DNA of 57,977 bases from CAYQVO01 sp964421085. GTDB lineage: Bacteria; Bdellovibrionota_C; UBA2361; CAYQVO01. Position numbers and translations under genes: made by a program. The notes below the pieces were generated by a model. That model ran no database searches and was not told where the DNA came from. It saw only the letters and a program-made list of their open reading frames with translations. The stretch covers positions 1 to 57,977 of the forward strand of contig CAYQVO010000020.1 of the NCBI GenBank assembly GCA_964421085.1, read 5' to 3'. Shown here piece after piece: positions 17,852-26,544 of this stretch. The first letter of the stretch is position 1. Every line of letters starts with the position of its first letter.

Positions 17852-18648
17852 CAAAGGTTACTGCGGTTTTGATAAGTGAGTGTCTGAATCTCCTGAACAA
17901 CACTTTCCATAGTGCCGGATCTGAACGGAGTCACTATGCGGTAAACACAGTGTATCTCGTCGTCAAGATAATCGAACCCGAGCTGACCGATCCCGGCATG
18001 TTCACCGGAAAGAGTCTTCGAAGAGTCGATTGTGACCCAGGGAGATCCTTCCTCGCAGCTTCTATACTGCAGTCCAAAGGGTACACGCGCCTGCGGTATT
18101 CCATCTTCGTTCACCCAGACCCTGAGCAGACATCTTGTGCCCGGAGGCACGGCAGAAATCTGGGTGACTATCTGATCGCTATTGAAGAAGAGCTCGCAGG
18201 AGCCGGTGATTTTTGCGACAACTTCGAACTTGCTCACTGCGGCGGCAGACGTTTCCGGATCAAGTGTGATATCCAGCTTTACAGTAGAGGGACTCGCGGC
18301 AAGTTCAGGAATAGTCACGGAAGTTTCGATTCCAGGCGCCTCGATTTCAAGCTTCACATCGCCGGGTTTTGCGGGAGTCGCAAGAGAGAATCTGCCCCTG
18401 TTGTCTGTAACTGCCGTATCGCCAGTGCCGGCTACAGTGACTGTCGCATCCGAGACGGGCCGATCCCCCAGGGTCAAAATGCTCCCTTCGAATACGCGGG
18501 ATGTCGTCGTTCCCGTTCCCGAAGAACCCCCACCGCATCCCGCAATGGTCAGGCCGACGAAGAATATTACGGCGAAAAACACCGCGGAGAAGGACATCTC
18601 AGGGGTGCGACAGGCACAGGGACAGCCGTTGAGAGTCCTGTTAAGCAT
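17851..18648 (-). CDS. Lipoprotein with carboxypeptidase-regulatory-like domain
   Basis: A 265-residue predicted lipoprotein. The hydrophobic segment FSAVFFAVIFFVGLTIAGC ends in a lipobox (TIAGC), followed by Gly/Ser/Thr. Next comes a beta-sandwich of the carboxypeptidase-regulatory type: GSILTLGDRPVSDATVTVAG and NRGRFSLATPAKPGDVKLEI. The C-terminal ~130 residues contain Cys pairs (SCELFF, RCLLRVW, RSCEEG) and are not recognised. The first ATG has GGAG eight bases upstream; an ATG 17 codons in would give a more standard signal peptide. Its stop overlaps the surE start (TGATG), an unexpected partner for a surface lipoprotein. Confidence 0.7.
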   Translation of the reverse strand: MLNRTLNGCPCACRTPEMSFSAVFFAVIFFVGLTIAGCGGGSSGTGTTTSRVFEGSILTLGDRPVSDATVTVAGTGDTAVTDNRGRFSLATPAKPGDVKLEIEAPGIETSVTIPELAASPSTVKLDITLDPETSAAAVSKFEVVAKITGSCELFFNSDQIVTQISAVPPGTRCLLRVWVNEDGIPQARVPFGLQYRSCEEGSPWVTIDSSKTLSGEHAGIGQLGFDYLDDEIHCVYRIVTPFRSGTMESVVQEIQTLTYQNRSNL

Positions 18649-18815
18649 GATTGCAGCTCCACACTCATCAATTCGGTTGGTAAACGTTCAGAAGCACCAC
18701 AGACTGGAAACGTCCCGCCTGCGAAAAGACCGTGAACGGTCACTCCGACTTTGCATTAGACCATTTTCACACTGTTTTGTCGAAGGCTTAATATGGTAAA
18801 TCGTATAGGAGAAAT

Positions 18816-19943
18816 ATGTTAACCATGATGAAATCCCCTGTTTCACTCTTCGTCGCAGTAATGTTGTTTCTGACCCCGGCTGATGCACAGGAACCCGCTG
18901 CATTACCGGCACACCCTTCCCCGCCCGACCTTCCTGTCACTGAACCTGCTGTTACTGCGATTCCTGAAACGACTATCAGTCCCCTGCCTTCTCCGACCGT
19001 TTCTCTTCATGCCGTCTTCGATGGTCACGACGATCTGCTGACTTTGAGCGCGGCGATGGCTGCCGCCCAGTTCGAAATACGCCAGAGTCTTTCCAATAAG
19101 TCGGATCTTATCGCTGCTCTGAGCAGACTCGTGGCGGGCAGATGCATGAGAAATCTTCACAAAGCGCTTGTTTACACTCCTGACCCGAAGAACAAGGGCT
19201 GTCTGGAAGCAATTGAGTATACACTCTCGGTTGATCCGTCGAACCCGGAAGCTGTCTGCGCCCGTGATGGAATCGACACCGCTTCATGCCGGGAAGCTTT
19301 TCGGCAGGAGCGCACCACATCGGAACTCCTTTTCAAAGACACGGAGGGATTGTGGATGCGTTTTCAGGATGACGTGAGGATTCAGGAATCCGTGGGCGGT
19401 TCTGCCTCTTCGAAAGCCTCTACTGAATTCTTCCAGGCAGTCAGCGCATACAAAACCGAAAACACCCCGTCGAACAAGGCGAGGATTGCTGCCGCCGCGA
19501 CGACAATGCTTGACCGGATGTGCATGACTACCAGGAAAATACCGAACCCTTCGTTCGACCAGGAACGCCAGGCTCAGGAAAAGGCGCTTGAAAAATCTGC
19601 CGGAAAGAGCGGGCCCGGCGAATCCGCGAAGGAAAAATACCCCACATTTAACGAAATGATGAGCAAGCTTACCGGGACCCCGGGACCTTCATCGACCCCA
19701 ATTCCTGCCGTGACGAGCCGTTTCAGACTTGTTTCGGATAACTGCCGCGGCGCTGTAAACCGGACCCTGGAAGTCCTCCCGGAGTTTCCCAGGGCAATCT
19801 GCCACCGTGACGGCTTCTTCTCCCCCTCGTGCGTGATGGCGATGCGCAGACAGAAGTATCTCGAAAGCAAATCACCGGCGGCCGCCACCGGCGGCCCATC
19901 GCGCCCCGCTGCGGTCAGAGAGAATCCTCTTCAGTCATTTTAG
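18816..19943 (+). CDS. Secreted protein with duplicated cysteine module
   Basis: I do not recognise this 375-residue protein. A signal peptide (SLFVAVMLFLTPADA, cleavage likely after A24) is followed by a Pro/Thr-rich linker. Two similar modules follow. Each has a Cys in a short helix (GRCMRNLHK, C110; DRMCMTTRK, C236). Each then has an identical C-x18-C-x9-C array at C129/C148/C158 and C310/C329/C339, sharing P-x5-C-x-RDG before the last Cys. An acidic/Lys-rich linker joins them. The even cysteine count fits disulphides in an extracytoplasmic protein. AGGAGAA precedes the ATG. The prepilin gene lies 118 bases on. Confidence 0.65.
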   Translation: MLTMMKSPVSLFVAVMLFLTPADAQEPAALPAHPSPPDLPVTEPAVTAIPETTISPLPSPTVSLHAVFDGHDDLLTLSAAMAAAQFEIRQSLSNKSDLIAALSRLVAGRCMRNLHKALVYTPDPKNKGCLEAIEYTLSVDPSNPEAVCARDGIDTASCREAFRQERTTSELLFKDTEGLWMRFQDDVRIQESVGGSASSKASTEFFQAVSAYKTENTPSNKARIAAAATTMLDRMCMTTRKIPNPSFDQERQAQEKALEKSAGKSGPGESAKEKYPTFNEMMSKLTGTPGPSSTPIPAVTSRFRLVSDNCRGAVNRTLEVLPEFPRAICHRDGFFSPSCVMAMRRQKYLESKSPAAATGGPSRPAAVRENPLQSF

Positions 19944-20061
19944 AGCGGCTCCGGAATTTCAGCACGGCTTCCGGCCGGAAAATACCGCAACTGGCGCCTC
20001 CAGCCGGAAACTTTTTCAGAAATTTAACGATACGTAAGGGTCTTTGATATATGGAGGCCCT

Positions 20062-20415
20062 GTGCGCGGATTCACACTCATCGAACTGCTCGTAACCCTG
20101 ACACTTGTCGCTGTTCTAACAGCAATCGCTCTGCCGCAGTACAGTCATTACCGGAAGAAAGTTTTCGACGTGCGGGCACAGAGCGATCTGAGGAACGCTG
20201 CGCTTGCCGAAGAAGGATATTTCATGGACCACGAAACCTACCTTTCCTGTGAAAATGACTCGTGTCTGGAAATGGCAGGGCTGAGCAGACTTTCCAGGGG
20301 CGTGAATCTCAAAATGACGGCGCTGGACGCCGGTTTTCAGGGCGAGGCCTCGCATCCGCACGGAACGGGAAAGGTGTTCAGGTGGGATTCGGAGAAAGGC
20401 GGACTGCAGGAGTGA
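20062..20415 (+). CDS. Type IV prepilin-like protein
   Basis: A 117-residue pilin or pseudopilin. The GTG start (GGAGG four bases upstream) gives a three-residue leader before the cleavage site G3/F4 in RGFTLIELLVTLTLVAVL, with the conserved Glu at +5. The hydrophobic helix runs to about residue 24. The globular part has one Cys pair (LSCENDSCLEM) and ends with the H-x-x-G...VFRWDSEKGGLQE pattern common in pilins. No pilus assembly ATPase, platform protein or prepilin peptidase is nearby, so it would rely on machinery elsewhere. Confidence 0.85.
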   Translation: MRGFTLIELLVTLTLVAVLTAIALPQYSHYRKKVFDVRAQSDLRNAALAEEGYFMDHETYLSCENDSCLEMAGLSRLSRGVNLKMTALDAGFQGEASHPHGTGKVFRWDSEKGGLQE

Positions 20416-20704
20416 GTACGCGGCCAGGATTGTCATGTTGCAGATATAATGTCACGGAACCGTCTGCGTTCGCCTTGAGGGCGTCCTCTTTGGCTCAACG
20501 TATACCGATTCAGCGGGTTCCTGGATGATTCCAGTTGAGTTCGTGATGATTTTGAGCAAAACATTTCCCCCCGTGTATATTCAAACTGAAATAGTCTCCG
20601 GAGCTGTACTCTTGCTGGAGGGAAAATGTGCTGCGTTCATCTTGCGCCTGGTCTTCCGGTTATCTTCCTGCTGCCAGTGGGGGTACTCTCCCGGCAACCG
20701 GTAA

Positions 20705-20929
20705 AAGGTCGCTCTTCACCAGGCAATCGAGAAAGGCGGCGATGTAAAGAAAAATCTGTACGAGATGGAATTTCACAGTCCTCTCGGAATGACATTCCGG
20801 TTCGATCAGAACGGCGCCTTCAAGAGTGATCAGCCAATACAGGTTATGCGGGTGATACGGGGCGAAAAACCTGCGCTGATCAATGATACTCGCAGAGACG
20901 GAGAATCTGTGCCGCCCTTGAGGGATTGA
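20705..20929 (+). pseudogene. Remnant of an ABC-type substrate-binding protein (C-terminal piece)
   Basis: An open stretch of 74 codons bounded by TAA (20702-20704) and TGA, with no plausible start. The translation contains KVALHQAIEKGGDVKKNLYE and then PLGMTFRFDQNGAF, QPIQVMRVIRGEKP. This resembles the C-terminus of periplasmic substrate-binding proteins of the branched-chain amino-acid type. In-frame residues just before the TAA (QWGYSPGNR) may continue the match, so the stop could be a point mutation in a decayed gene. The 200-base stretch between the prepilin and this remnant shows nothing I can identify. Confidence 0.45.
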
Positions 20930-21052
20930 ATCCAGGGACCGGCGTCCCCGCCGTCGGCATTGTGAACGCGGCGAGTTGGCCGTGTTCGCGAAGATCCCGG
21001 ATGAGGCCTGTAAGGTGCCGGGTATACAGGTGCTGAGTCCTCTGTGGAGCTT

Positions 21053-21718
21053 TCAAGACTTGTCTCGACATTCAACACCCGCACCATCTCTTGATAAAGC
21101 CCGCACCTGCGCCACCACTGCCGCCGCAACCAGAATAACCCCCAGCCCCAGAGCCGCATATCCAACAGCCTGATGATGATCGAGAAGATTCAACCGGGTC
21201 AGCAGAGCATTCCAGTCATGGGGCGGCGGCTGCGCATCAAAGGCAGCCTCTGGTGAATAAACAAGAGAAAGCTTCATGGCCTGTGCATCCATGATGTATT
21301 TCACAGCATCTGCAAGGCCCAGTGCAGCAATCCAGAATCCGATAGAAGCAGCGCCATAAAAAGAATGAAAGAAAGTGATCGCGGCAAAAATAAAAGGTAC
21401 AAGAAATTCAGTCAGGGAGCCGCCGAAGATTCCGAGAAATTCCGAACCGGTCAGTCCCCAGATAAAATGCCCGCCCTCGTGCATGATGAAAAGAAGAGGA
21501 TAAACAACAGAAGAAGCAACGCCGCCCAGCGGAAGTCCGATGCCCGCGGTCTCCATAAGAGCTTCAGTGCCCGCATAGAAAACAAAAGCGGACAAAAGCA
21601 GGCGTGATGCCGGCGCCCCCCTGGACAGCATTTTCTCGAACCATTCACACACAGGATGCGCGCGGGTCAGTGCAAGGATCCAGACAAAAGTGACGATACC
21701 ACATACGGCATTAAGCAT
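21053..21718 (-). CDS. Membrane protein with HEGGH motif (putative M50-like metalloprotease)
   Basis: A 221-residue integral membrane protein with about five to six hydrophobic segments. In the third it carries FIMHEGGHFIWGL (H80-E81-x-x-H84), a zinc-protease-type HExxH, followed by GIFGGSLTEFLVPF, which resembles the GG-Q/E region of membrane metalloproteases. A distal Asp (ADAVKYIMDAQAM) could be the third ligand. The gene begins 14 bases after oleD, so it is probably the last gene of the ole operon. Its client is unknown, and it could be a non-peptidase homologue. Confidence 0.6.
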   Translation of the reverse strand: MLNAVCGIVTFVWILALTRAHPVCEWFEKMLSRGAPASRLLLSAFVFYAGTEALMETAGIGLPLGGVASSVVYPLLFIMHEGGHFIWGLTGSEFLGIFGGSLTEFLVPFIFAAITFFHSFYGAASIGFWIAALGLADAVKYIMDAQAMKLSLVYSPEAAFDAQPPPHDWNALLTRLNLLDHHQAVGYAALGLGVILVAAAVVAQVRALSRDGAGVECRDKS

Positions 21719-21732
21719 GGTGTGAAATTACG

Positions 21733-22719
21733 CTATCTAAACGTCAAATCCATCGCGTCTCTCATCGTATACTCAGGCGAATATCCCAGTTCCTTACGCG
21801 CCGCCTCGATATTGAAGTAATGACTCGTGCACATCTCGGAAACCAGAAACCTCGAAAGAAAAGGCTCCCTTTTTCCCGGCAATATCTTCACAAGCTCCTC
21901 TGAAAGCGCTCCAAGTATCAATGCAGCACTTGCCGGAACCTTCCGCCGCAGTGGAGAAAGCCCTGACCGCACAAGAACTTCATTAATCCACTCCCACATA
22001 AGAACAGGCTCGCCCTGCGATATGAAGAACGGCCTCCCTCTTGCGCCGGGATTTGCATCAAGAGCTTCTGATGCACAGATATGAGCCTGCACACAGTCTT
22101 TAATAAAAGTAAAATCGACGCGGTTTTTTCCGGATCCAACCTGCACCAGCCTTCCCTGACGGGCCCGTTCAACAATCGTCGGGATAAGGTTCGTATCGCC
22201 TGGTCCAAAAATAAGATGGGGCCTGAGTGAAAGAGTCTTCAACCTTTCACTGCAGGCTGCCAGGACTTCCTGTTCTGCCATGGCTTTTGTCTCCGGATAA
22301 CAAGCCTCATATTTCGAAGGATACGGCGTTCCTTCGTCGACACCGCAGAGATCTTTACCTGAAGCAATCACACTCGGTGAACTTGTGTATACAAGTTTCG
22401 GCACTCCGCACGATTCGCACATCTTCATGATCCTGCGCGTCGCCTCGACATTGACCCGGAAAAACTCGGCATACTGCCCCCACATCTCGACCTTTGCCGC
22501 TGTGTGAAAAACCGTATCTGCCCCTTCGAAGATCGGACGGCTGCTTTCGTTGAGATCCCCGAGATCAATCTGATGATGAAGGATACCCGCTTCCCGGAGC
22601 CCTGGATGCTCTCTTCGCGAGATCGAGTGCACCTCGTGCCCCTTTTCTCTGAGGCAAAGTCCCAGGGCGCGGCCGACGAATCCTCCGCCGCCTGTTATAA
22701 CGAACTTCTTATGGTTCAC
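21733..22719 (-). CDS. oleD: OleD-type NAD(P)H-dependent 2-alkyl-3-ketoalkanoate reductase
   Basis: A 328-residue short-chain dehydrogenase of the 3-beta-hydroxysteroid dehydrogenase/epimerase type. The Rossmann motif ITGGGGFVGRALG is at the N-terminus, VYTSSPSVI supplies the catalytic Ser region and ACYPETKAMAEQ the YxxxK. In the ole pathway it reduces the OleA beta-ketoacid to a beta-hydroxyacid. The assignment rests mainly on position: its start overlaps the end of the fused oleBC gene by 11 bases, and oleA lies upstream. Confidence 0.85.
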   Translation of the reverse strand: MNHKKFVITGGGGFVGRALGLCLREKGHEVHSISRREHPGLREAGILHHQIDLGDLNESSRPIFEGADTVFHTAAKVEMWGQYAEFFRVNVEATRRIMKMCESCGVPKLVYTSSPSVIASGKDLCGVDEGTPYPSKYEACYPETKAMAEQEVLAACSERLKTLSLRPHLIFGPGDTNLIPTIVERARQGRLVQVGSGKNRVDFTFIKDCVQAHICASEALDANPGARGRPFFISQGEPVLMWEWINEVLVRSGLSPLRRKVPASAALILGALSEELVKILPGKREPFLSRFLVSEMCTSHYFNIEAARKELGYSPEYTMRDAMDLTFR

Positions 22720-25285
22720 CTGCCTTCCTGCGCTGATTCTCCGCCCACTCTGCCAGCTGTTCTCTGAAGATCTTCACATTGTGCCGTCCGTCGACGGGGA
22801 ACGATGGATGAAAGAAGAAGTCTTCAATCGGTGCCGTTACAGGATCCTGCGCGCCAAGCGCCCTTAATTCCGCTGAAAAACGCCTTCGCGCTTCATCCGT
22901 CGCGGGCCATGCTTCCGGACGCGGCTCGATGACAATGCCGGGCCTGTTCCCTCCATCAAGCGCTATAAGGGCGCTTCTCTGGACCTTCGAATGTGTGTTG
23001 AAAACACGCTCGCATGGAATCGGATAAAACGTGCGGAATTGTGTCCGAACAGCGTGGATCTTCCTGCCGCAGAAATAAACGTTTCCTGCGTCGTCACGGT
23101 AACCAAGGTCGCCCATACGGTGCCAGAAGGAACTGCCGTCAGTAATTTTGCTTTTCGCGCCTGCGAGGGGGCGATGAAGATATCCCGGACTTATATTCTT
23201 CCCTCTGACGATTATCTCGCCAATCACGCCTGCGGGACATTCCCTGACATCCCTGATGTCCGGTACTGCTCGATCGAGGTCCTCTATGATCATGGCATCC
23301 ACAGCTGATACTGGGCGGCCGACTATTGTTCCCCGGGATCCATCATGCGCCTTGACCGCGATGGCCTTTGCCAGTTCATTTGCCGGCGCCAGAGTCACAG
23401 GCAGCGCCTCAGTGGCTCCGTAAGGCGTAAAGACACCTTCACCACCGGCGACGTGCATGGCTTTTCTCAGCACTTCATCCGAAACAGGAGCTCCCGCCAT
23501 GAAGAGCTTCTTCACTGACGGGAGTTTCGTGCCGGTGCGCAGGCAAAAATCACAAATTTTGTTCCAGAGACTCGGAGAGCCGAAAGAGTAAGCGACATTG
23601 AGCTGTTGAATGGTTTCGCAGATTACCCCCGGATCAAGCGACAGAGGCTTTTTCTGATCGATTGACGGAAACACGCTTGCGATGCCGAGCCCGAGTGAAA
23701 ACAGAGCGAACGCGGGAAGAAGCGACATGTTTACGCTGCCCGCTTCAAGTCCGAAATCTTCGCGGAAAATCCTGAGCTGGGTTTCGATCATTTCATTGGT
23801 ATAAAGAACACCTTTCGGTGTTCCTGTCGCCCCGGATGTGTATGCGATAAGCGCTGTGCCTTCATTTGAGATCGCCTCTAAAGGGGCTGTCGAGAACCGC
23901 TTGAGGTAGGAAAGCGTCTTTGCAAACGGAAGCGGCCAGTCGACAGCTGCCACCTGAAACTTGAAGTGATGGAAAAGATCGCGGCGAAGCAGCCTCAATG
24001 CGAACGCAGGCAGCGAACCGGCAAAGGCAGCGGCTTCACAGTCTTCGATGCAGCGGATGAGTTTTTCCTTTCCGACACCTGGATCAACGAGAACTGGAAC
24101 GGCGCCTCGCGCCATTACCGCGAAGATCAGCGCAGAAAAATCCAGCCCGGGAGAAACAAGCATCAGCACCCTTTCGCCCTTTTCGAGCCCAAGACTGAGC
24201 AGTCCGCGCTGGTACTGGTTTATCAGTCCGTCAATCTCCCCGAATGTCGTTATTGTGCAGGAGAGACGATCCCCGGACGCAGACGGCATTATGACAGCCG
24301 GAGAATGAGGTCTTTCTGCCGCCTGCTCCAGGAAAGCCGCATAAAGAGCGTTAATTCCATCCGCAGAGGGTTCTGAAACCAGTGCTGCTGAATGCGTCGC
24401 TACCGGCTCGCACAGAAAATTCCTTATTACCAGACATGCTTTGTCCGGAGCATCTTCCAGAACCAGGTGAGACGCTTCCGGAATCTCGCATACCCTCGCT
24501 CCCGGGAAATGCCGCGCGACCTTGCTCAGCATCTCGCGGTGGAAACATGGATCCTTGAGTCCCCACACTATCTGTACTGGTTTCGCCGCAAGGAGGGGGA
24601 GCTTTTCGCCAAGAAGCACAAGGTCGCCGTGACTCGGATGATCACTTCCGAAAGGAATATCGGCGACGAAATCCCAGATCGCCTGCCGATCAGCGGCAGA
24701 CGGATACGGAAGCAGGTATGCATGCCGGATCTCCGGAGACAGCCGCCTGGCCACACCCATTTCCGTCAGGAGACGGAGGAAACTCGTCGAATATTTCGTG
24801 AGGATCTTTCCGACCACCGGCGTAGTCGCCTGTTTTATTATTTCCGGAAGGCTTTCTATCTCCGTCAGCGTCGTGTTCAGGTACACCAGTTTTTCGACGC
24901 GGGACGGGTCCCGTGCAGCAAGCATGCTCCCGATTGATCCGCCCCAGTCGTGCATCACAAGAGAAAATCTCCCGACTGAAAGGGAAGAGAGAAGCTCCTC
25001 AAGGTGCGTTACGCGATCGATCGCGCGAAATCTTTTTTCCCTGGGATGTTCGGAAAGTCCGAGCCCAATGCAGTCAGGCGCGATCACGCGAAAAGAATCG
25101 CGAAGTCCCGCTATCAGAGCCCGGAACATGAAACTCCACGTTGGATTGCCATGAAGAAGGATAACGGCGGATCCCTGACCTTCGTCGAAATAATGCATCC
25201 CGTATCCCGCCACCTGCGTGCAATGGGACTCAAAGGGAAGCACCTTTTTCAGGCGCTCTCTTTCTTCAGAACTGAGCCGGAACAT
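22709..25285 (-). CDS. oleBC: OleB-OleC fusion: beta-lactone decarboxylase plus beta-lactone synthetase
   Basis: An 858-residue fusion of two ole enzymes. Residues 1-~295 are an alpha/beta hydrolase of the OleB/haloalkane-dehalogenase type: HGNPTWSFMFR, nucleophile D113 in VMHDWGGSIGS and the His region EASHLVLEDAPD. From ~310 to the end is an AMP-dependent synthetase of the OleC type, with YTSGATGTPKGV and a C-terminal VDGRHNVKIFRE segment. OleC closes a beta-hydroxyacid to a beta-lactone with ATP, and OleB decarboxylates it to an internal olefin. Separate genes are usual in Gram-negative bacteria, while fusions are known in actinobacteria. oleA lies 128 bases upstream. Confidence 0.9.
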   Translation of the reverse strand: MFRLSSEERERLKKVLPFESHCTQVAGYGMHYFDEGQGSAVILLHGNPTWSFMFRALIAGLRDSFRVIAPDCIGLGLSEHPREKRFRAIDRVTHLEELLSSLSVGRFSLVMHDWGGSIGSMLAARDPSRVEKLVYLNTTLTEIESLPEIIKQATTPVVGKILTKYSTSFLRLLTEMGVARRLSPEIRHAYLLPYPSAADRQAIWDFVADIPFGSDHPSHGDLVLLGEKLPLLAAKPVQIVWGLKDPCFHREMLSKVARHFPGARVCEIPEASHLVLEDAPDKACLVIRNFLCEPVATHSAALVSEPSADGINALYAAFLEQAAERPHSPAVIMPSASGDRLSCTITTFGEIDGLINQYQRGLLSLGLEKGERVLMLVSPGLDFSALIFAVMARGAVPVLVDPGVGKEKLIRCIEDCEAAAFAGSLPAFALRLLRRDLFHHFKFQVAAVDWPLPFAKTLSYLKRFSTAPLEAISNEGTALIAYTSGATGTPKGVLYTNEMIETQLRIFREDFGLEAGSVNMSLLPAFALFSLGLGIASVFPSIDQKKPLSLDPGVICETIQQLNVAYSFGSPSLWNKICDFCLRTGTKLPSVKKLFMAGAPVSDEVLRKAMHVAGGEGVFTPYGATEALPVTLAPANELAKAIAVKAHDGSRGTIVGRPVSAVDAMIIEDLDRAVPDIRDVRECPAGVIGEIIVRGKNISPGYLHRPLAGAKSKITDGSSFWHRMGDLGYRDDAGNVYFCGRKIHAVRTQFRTFYPIPCERVFNTHSKVQRSALIALDGGNRPGIVIEPRPEAWPATDEARRRFSAELRALGAQDPVTAPIEDFFFHPSFPVDGRHNVKIFREQLAEWAENQRRKAGEP

Positions 25286-25413
25286 GCTGGAATACTATCC
25301 TGAAAAAGGGAGGAACATCAAAGTCTCCCCCATTTCCGCATACGATTTCAGCAGGCCGCCGGAAATGAGCTGGTTCGACATTCGCCCTGAATTCAAGGCG
25401 GAAAGGATGGAGT

Positions 25414-26475
25414 TTACCACACGAGCGCGGTAAAAATGGACTGCAGTCCGCTTCCATACCCAAGCAGCACCACTTTATCCCCTTCATTAAGAGGCTTCTG
25501 CTCTGAGCCTATCACAAGGGCTGAAGGCAGGGCGGCGGAAACAAGATTTCCGTAAGTTCTGTAAATGGTGAATTCTTTGCTCATTTCGAGTCCTACCTCT
25601 CTGTAAAAAGCCTCATTCACCTGCTTTCCGACCTGATGGCAGAAGATGTGATCGACATCTTTACTGGACCAGCCGAAAAATTCAGACGCTTCCCGCCATG
25701 TGCGTCCGCCCACCACTGCTGCGGACGAAATAAGTTTTGAAGCCTCCGTTTCCATGACAGGATCCATGTCGAAATCCTGGAACATGCAGTAATCGTTGTT
25801 TCCTTCACACAGATCGCTGAATTCGGATGCTGTCCTCGCGACCGAGCCAAAGACCTGATGAGTCGTACTCGCAATGCTTTTATGACAGAGGACAAAGGCG
25901 ACAGCGCCGGAGCCCAATGTCAATGTAGGCACAAGTTTGAGGAGTTTCTCGCGGGAGATATCAGGATTCTTCGCGATAGTCCTGATGCAGTTCTCGATTA
26001 TCCTTCCGACACTCTCTCCCGAGACAAGAAGACCCGCTTTGAGCACCCCGGACTCAATCATGTTTCCAAGAAGCGTTATTCCGTTAGAAAAGCCCACACA
26101 TGCATTTGTGATATCAAGAGCGAAGCACCTCTCAGGGAGGCCGAGATTCCTGTGCACAATAGTGGCCGTGGCCGGCTCGAAATAGTCCCTCGTGACGGAA
26201 CAGTTGAAGACAGCGCCTATTTCTTTCCGGTCGAAACTTATCCGCTCAAGCGCCTTTTCAGCCGCTTTTGTGGCCGCATCGCTAGGCCTTACTGTATCGT
26301 CCCAAAGATAGCGCGTACCGACCCCGCTGAGCCTTTCCAGAGTGCCGAACGGAATGTGAAGCCTCTCATATAAAGGCGCGAGCCTGTCTTCGAGCTGAGC
26401 CGATGTGACGAGTTCTGCAGGAGAATTTATCGCAAACGCCTCTATGGAGACATTCTGGAAACGAAAGGACGTCAT
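25414..26475 (-). CDS. oleA: OleA, acyl-CoA head-to-head (Claisen) condensing enzyme
   Basis: A 353-residue thiolase-fold enzyme of the 3-oxoacyl-ACP synthase III type that joins two fatty acyl-CoAs head to head. Nucleophile C126 lies in DITNACVGFSNGI. E100 in RDYFEPATATIV matches the catalytic glutamate that distinguishes OleA from FabH; its spacing to the Cys (26 residues) equals that in the well-studied Xanthomonas enzyme (E117, C143). His in IFCHQVGKQVNEAF and Asn in YGNLVSAALP complete the active site. It starts the core ole set, 69 bases after the phosphotransferase gene. The ATG has only a weak ribosome site. Confidence 0.92.
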   Translation of the reverse strand: MTSFRFQNVSIEAFAINSPAELVTSAQLEDRLAPLYERLHIPFGTLERLSGVGTRYLWDDTVRPSDAATKAAEKALERISFDRKEIGAVFNCSVTRDYFEPATATIVHRNLGLPERCFALDITNACVGFSNGITLLGNMIESGVLKAGLLVSGESVGRIIENCIRTIAKNPDISREKLLKLVPTLTLGSGAVAFVLCHKSIASTTHQVFGSVARTASEFSDLCEGNNDYCMFQDFDMDPVMETEASKLISSAAVVGGRTWREASEFFGWSSKDVDHIFCHQVGKQVNEAFYREVGLEMSKEFTIYRTYGNLVSAALPSALVIGSEQKPLNEGDKVVLLGYGSGLQSIFTALVW

Positions 26476-26544
26476 AATGCTTTACCCGGTGAGAGTATCC
26501 CTTTCGCGCCATAATGTGTCAAGCGGAAGCCTGGCCGGGCGATT

